DNA from: Prosapia bicincta
Lineage: Eukaryota > Arthropoda > Insecta > Hemiptera > Cercopidae
Direction of reading: 5' to 3'
NCBI GenBank assembly: GCA_036971475.1
Contig: JBAIZL010000003.1
Span: 79,365,928 to 79,429,927, forward strand
Length of the DNA: 64,000 nucleotides
In this document: positions 57,247 to 64,000 of the stretch, piece after piece
Position numbering within the stretch: the stretch's first letter is position 1
Layout of the letters: each line of letters starts with the position of its first letter
Made by a program: the position numbers and the translations under genes
The notes under the pieces: generated by a model
The model's input: the letters and a program-made list of their open reading frames with translations, nothing else
Told to the model about the DNA's origin: nothing
Databases searched by the model: none

Positions 57247-57512
57247 AGCTAGAAAGTCTTCAGTTAGGATATATTTGGTTGTAATTTTATAAATTAATAT
57301 ATACTTATATTAAAATATACCTGTAAAGTGTCCAGTCAGGATAGATTTGGTTGTAATTTTATACATTACATTACCTAATTAGACGTCTACTTCGGCAGAG
57401 TAATACATTTTGCCAGGTGACGTCACGCGATCTCTATTCTAGCCTTACATGTGTACATTTGGTTAAACAAATAAAATTATAAATAAATCTATCCTGACTG
57501 GATACTTCATAG
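57247..57512. repeat. Small direct and inverted repeat cluster
   Basis: AGTGTCCAGTCAGGATAGAT (57328) appears as a diverged direct copy at 57250 (AGTCTTCAGTTAGGATATAT) and inverted at 57480-57505 (ATCTATCCTGACTGGATACT). Possibly a small MITE. Confidence 0.5.
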
Positions 57513-57560
57513 GCATAAAAAATTAACCTTCCGTGGCCATAACAAACAATAATTACCAAT

Positions 57561-59451
57561 GGGGATGGGCCGATTCATATTCTCGATTCCAGGAATCGTC
57601 GATTCTAGGTGGTATCGAGGAATCGTCGATACTCGATTCTTCATTGATATGTGTCTAATTCCGATTCCAATTTTGATAACTATTAAAATATGTGTGTGGA
57701 GTAATTTATTAGAAAAATAATTAATTACCAACTATGTCTTATTTATGTATTAGATGCTTTGAATGAATTAAATGATTAAAGTAAACGAAAACATTATTAT
57801 TTAATAAGCAACAACAAAGATCGTAACCATTTCTGGTAGTTTGTCATCCGTCGTCTCTCTCTCTCTCACTAGAGCGGGTTCGACCCCCCTCCCCCCAGTG
57901 TCTTGCTGCCATTGATTCATAGATGTCAGAAAAAAACACAAAAAGTAGTTCTATATCTCAACATTACAAACTAAAATGACTATTACTGAAGTTATATTGA
58001 TTTCATATCCTGCTCTATTTTATAACTTTTTCTATTTAGCAAATGTATTTATCCAGTAATAAATATTTTTATTTTACTAACAATATAAATAAGTTGTCAT
58101 TCGTAGTGATATACACATCGCCTTCACATGGCATTCCATTGGCAGTTGGCATTACTTTTCTGTTTAAGTGAATACAACATCGTGGTATCGCGCCCGCCAT
58201 TCTATTGTGTTGTGGTTTTGTCTCAACGTTTGGTGATTGATCAGTTTTAAGAAGTTAAAGTTTTGTGTAACTACTTTTTTCGTGGTTGTGTTGTTATCAG
58301 TTACAGATTAAGTGTCAGTTTTGTTATCTTTATATTTATTTTAATTGCCTAATTTTTATTCATTTGTGTTTTAAGGTATTACTAACATTAGTTTAAAAGA
58401 CAAAAAGTGATGCACTCATCACGTGGTATTTTTACGATCCGGAGTCGGAAGACAGTGCTAAGGCCAGATGTAAATTTTGTAAAAAACTAATTTTAAGGGG
58501 TGGAAAATCACATACTACATCAAATATGAAAAAAGCACTTTACAACATTTCATTTTGCCCAAATTTATCAACAAAAAAAATCTATACTTTAAGAAACTTT
58601 ATCCTTAGACACAGGACCTACAAGTGATAGTCGGTTAAAAAATCAATTGTGAGTGAGTAAAAAATACAAAATAGGCCTGAATCAGTTGCACTTGTTCCAT
58701 ACACCTGTAGAAAAAGGGTCCCATCAGATGTGGAGGTGTGCCATATAATCCAGAATGTTGAGGAAGAAGGGGAATCGAAAATAAACAATTATCTGGGGGG
58801 ACCATTAGTCAGTCCATATTGTGATGTTGGAAAGTATTGGACAGTACAAAGTGCCAAATACTCTCAATTGAGTGCAATGGCAATAAAATACCTGCCTGCC
58901 CCACCCGCGACAATGTTTTCTGAAAAACGTTTCTCAACTTCAGGAGTTGTGACAAGCGGCAAAACCGGCTTGACCCACAACGTGTCCAAATGCTTGTGTT
59001 TTTCAACAGAAATGTACATTACCTGCCAGACTTTTAAATATTAAAAACTACCATATTTGTATTAATTTTTTTACTTTTTATGTTGTTCGTTTGTTTTTAA
59101 TTTTTGTTTTGCTTTGAGAGACAATGTAAATAGGCTTAGGTATTTTTTCAAACATCATAAAATAGTGTAAAGTTCACATTTTTAACTTTGAAATAAGTCA
59201 CTACTTTTATCTGATATGTTTTTATGCTTTTAAAAATTCCTATTGATAAATCAAGGTTGAAGGTTTTGTGTAGCCTATTACACTAAAACAGAACTTTTAA
59301 AAGGTTTTGCCATATGACCAAGATGTTAACTAAATTAATTATTAGAGACCTAGCATGTAAGCTAATATAACTTGAAAGAATTGAGAATCGAGAATCGAAA
59401 GGAAAATTTTAGAATCGGAATCAAAAATTTTAGGAATTGGCCAATCATTAA
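57561..59451 (+). mobile_element. hAT element with 8-bp target duplication
   Basis: 1,891 bp flanked by TTACCAAT (57553-57560 and 59452-59459), part of an 11-bp direct match. Left end GGGGATGGGCCGATTC; right end read inward TTAATGATTGGCCAATTCC, an imperfect inverted repeat. An 8-bp duplication is diagnostic for hAT. Subterminal zones on both sides are rich in GAATCG/CGATTC repeats, likely transposase-binding sites. Confidence 0.9.
58405..59043 (+). pseudogene. hAT transposase, internally deleted
   Basis: 58405-58620 codes a BED-type zinc finger start (WYFYDPESEDSAKARCKFC, then KLILRGGKSHTTSNM); the His pair is lost at a break. 58730-59043 codes the C-terminal hAT dimerisation region: WTVQSAKYSQLSAMAIKYLP, then PPATMFSEKRFSTSG, closely following the family pattern YP-LS-A-KYL-IPA-S--SER-FS-AG. 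The whole catalytic middle (several hundred residues) is missing, so it needs a helper. Confidence 0.85.
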
Positions 59452-59677
59452 TTACCAATATAGCTTCAGAACATGTTTTTGATTCGTTTTATAAGCATTG
59501 TAATGAGGGTGGGCAATGTGAATTTTTACTAGTACTACATATGGGGGAATTACAATTTTTCAAAATTATTAATTTTGGGGTGTGTGAGAGAGTTGTAATA
59601 ATTCGTTTTGTATCCCTGATGACTTTCTGTGTCGGCCAGTATAATTTTTTTTTGTAAAATCATATACAATATTTTAA

Positions 59678-60304
59678 CCCTTTGATTAGCAACATGCACC
59701 TGCCCTCATACGGCCCCTGGGAGAAATATATTTTTGAAAGATTTTTACACTTTGCTTTTACTAATGTTTTTCTTTATTTATCTCTAATTTTTTTTAAAAG
59801 TTATAGTTATACTTGTAATATTTGTTATTATTTTTATTATTTAGTTATTTTTACATACTAACCCAACTTTACCTTACATTTACTAAAAATTTCTTTGCTA
59901 AAAATTAGGCGTTTTTTTTTTTTTTTTTTTTGTAAATTACCTATTCAATGTAAAATACCGCACAAACTTCAAAATGATCTATTAACACCATAGACTTTGT
60001 GCACAAAAGAATTTCTTCATTATTCAATTGCCCATTCATTGTAAAATACAGCACAAACCTCGAAACTATCTGTAAATATGTGGGAAAACCCATAGACACA
60101 AAATAATGGTAACTATGTACTTTGTGTAGTATTTATTGTCCAGATAGTTGCAAATATATAAAATACAACACAATACACAAGAAAACAAATTGTAAACATA
60201 CAACAATTCTAATCTGAGAAAATGGTAGAACGTACATATACAAGAATGTTCCTGTTGGCAGTTGCGCGATCTCACATACTGGTACGTGAATGCTAATCAA
60301 AAGG
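59678..60304. mobile_element. piggyBac-type MITE, family 1 (intact ends)
   Basis: 627 bp with TTAA at 59674-59677 and 60305-60308. Ends CCCTTTGATTAGCA and, inverted, CCTTTTGATTAGCA. It reads in the opposite direction to the 8164-9212 copy. Confidence 0.85.
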
Positions 60305-60308
60305 TTAA

Positions 60309-62779
<2,471 letters not shown>

Positions 62780-63100
62780 GGCACCTACGATATTTTGGAA
62801 TATTGTTCAAAATCACGAAAAAATACGATATCCACGCGAAATAATTAGTCAAAGCATAAAAATTAGTACAAAATGTTTTCTTCTCGGAGCCCTAAGATAG
62901 GTCTAAATAGTGTGTACCGTGACGTCAGAGACTTTTGTATCACTCCGCGCCTATTCACAACTTGTGCTTCCGCCAAAAAAAATTTCCCCTACTTTAAACT
63001 CCAAAAAAGTAACTTTGCTCAAAGCAAAAAAATTTTTTTTTTTGTGGATATCGTACCTTTTCGTGCTTTTGAACAATAATCCAAAATATCGTGTGGGGCC
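62780..63100. mobile_element. MITE with long terminal inverted repeats
   Basis: 321 bp; the ends pair over about 55 bp: ACGATATTTTGGAATATTGT and on (left), complement of ACGATATTTTGGATTATTGT (right), inner limit at TACGATATCCAC. No target duplication is clear. A GCCGCCGTAATAA motif is repeated just to the right. Superfamily unknown. Confidence 0.75.
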
Positions 63101-63521
63101 GCCGTAATAAATTTCAACCGGCCGCCGTAATAAAAAATACCAAATAATGTTTCTAGGCACAGAAAAAAATAATGTCAATGAAAATAGCCTTTTTACATGT
63201 TTCATGAAAATATAGGCCCGATTTAGCAAACTAAACAATACCCTTTGTAATTATGGTAGACTTATATTTAAAAAACTTATGTAAAGGATTGTTGAATCCT
63301 TATAGATCCTTTATAGATCGATTTTGGCAAAGTTGAACCAACATGCCTACTACTTAATCCGCCCAAGCCTATTTCAATTCCGAATGGAGGGTAGTAGGCT
63401 TGGAATGGAGCTCTCCTCTACTATATAAATTTTAGAGATCTTAATATAAAATAGAAGAGATCATACCAATGTGGAATTATTTAGATCATATATAAAGAAA
63501 TATGGTTAGTTGAATACTTAC
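63101..63521. other. End of intron 1, no gene
   Basis: Nothing recognised beyond a TAGATCCTTTATAGATCG repeat near 63302. Confidence 0.5.
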
Positions 63522-63555
63522 TCCCAGTACCAGTTCTCCTAGTATTGTAAGACAT
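63522..63555 (-). CDS. dsRBD gene exon 1 (start codon)
   Basis: The ATG at 63555 starts MSYNTRRTGTG; donor GTAAGT follows at 63521. Phase 1 out matches exon 2, giving an Asn at the junction. This start was chosen because the small exon has a perfect donor and the first residues continue the Arg/Gly/Asn-rich composition of exon 2. No other ATG in frame is needed. The 5' untranslated part extends to the right. Confidence 0.75.
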
Positions 63556-63719
63556 AATCCTGAGATTACGTCTCAACCAACTCAATTCGTTTGACGAAAA
63601 TTACTTGTAGTAGATCAGGTAGAGCCAACTCAGAATTTTTAATTCAAACCACTGTAAAAATCTAACTACAATAGCCGAATTGTAAACTTTTGTTAGAAAT
63701 TAAATCTCTGTAATTTAAT

Positions 63720-63830
63720 AGTAACGCTAAACTCCACAAAATGGCTACCTACCTAACTATGAAAGCCGCCGAACAGAAATGGCAGATACAATCCGGAAAC
63801 GGAAGTTTAAAATGATGAGTAAAATTTTCC
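63720..63830 (-). promoter_or_regulatory. Likely promoter region of the dsRBD gene
   Basis: A local GC-richer patch 170-270 bp before the ATG. It contains AAAATGGC (YY1/Pho-like core), and CCGGAAACGGAAG (ETS-like), both frequent in TATA-less promoters of housekeeping genes. No TATA box is evident. Position and motifs only. Confidence 0.35.
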
Positions 63831-64000
63831 ATGAGATACCACATTTTCCTCGGGTGTCTGTGTAAAATAATTCATTCATTATAGTACTATTTTACCTTGT
63901 ATACATACATAATATAAATATAAATATATAATATATATAATTATATATAAATTATAATTATATATAATATATAATATACACACATAATCAATACTAACTA

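Larger units (their letters stand above)
57040..59660. mobile_element. Inverted-repeat element split by hAT (proposed)
   Basis: ATTATACCGCCGACACAGAA and onward (57073-57107) recurs inverted at 59604-59646 (TATCCCTGATGACTTTCTGT), about 40 bp in all. Without the 1.9-kb hAT the two are about 0.6 kb apart, as in a MITE. Outer ends and target duplication are not resolved. Confidence 0.45.

Overview
The window is AT-rich animal nuclear DNA. It has spliceosomal introns, TA-dinucleotide arrays up to 57 units long, an APE-type non-LTR retrotransposon, several lineages of Penelope-like elements (PLEs), mariner, pogo/Tigger, hAT and piggyBac-type DNA transposons, and a 6-kb intronic satellite. This mix suggests an arthropod, most likely an insect. 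The species cannot be read from the sequence.

One host gene crosses almost the whole window on the minus strand. Eight coding exons with consensus splice sites and fully compatible phases run from an ATG at 63555 to 4181: 63522-63555, 56439-56632, 41979-42180, 36446-36615, 29053-29194, 9765-9935, 7075-7283 and 4181-4364. They encode a low-complexity N-terminus, a proline/alanine-rich acidic linker, a complete double-stranded RNA-binding domain (dsRBD) split over two exons, an acidic linker, and the first half of a second dsRBD. A ninth open segment (3660-3895) has an acceptor in the right phase, a stop and an AATAAA, and could be a terminal exon. It would leave the second dsRBD unfinished, so the true 3' end may lie left of the window. 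I suggest an RNA-binding protein of the ADAR/NF90/DIP1 type without a firm name.

Layout, left to right. 1-3593: degenerate I/Jockey-type retrotransposon abutting the gene's possible 3' end. 3.6-10.9 kb: exons 8 to 6 with a hAT fragment and two TTAA-flanked MITEs. 10.9-28.5 kb (a 19-kb intron): dense PLE pile-up of at least four lineages (here called A, B, C and E) with inverted, tandem and chimeric copies, (TA)n separators and a solo LTR with a perfect 5-bp target duplication. 29.2-35.2 kb: 113/124-bp satellite touching the splice acceptor of exon 5. 36.4-42.2 kb: exons 4 and 3, a pogo MITE, a piggyBac transposase fossil and a 108-bp minisatellite. 43.3-51.8 kb: more PLE fold-backs (A, B, C, D), two mariners and a Tigger, partly nested. 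51.8-57 kb: mostly featureless, with another PLE lineage (F) and exon 2. 57-64 kb: a hAT copy with 8-bp target duplication, a piggyBac MITE, a (TA)57 array, a long-TIR MITE, then exon 1 and a likely promoter.

The most interesting biology is in the PLEs. Their 3' ends repeatedly occur as long inverted fold-backs bounded by (TA)n. Two copies join different PLE lineages inside the coding region, one of them in frame. The ends carry hammerhead-ribozyme-like motifs, one with the canonical core.
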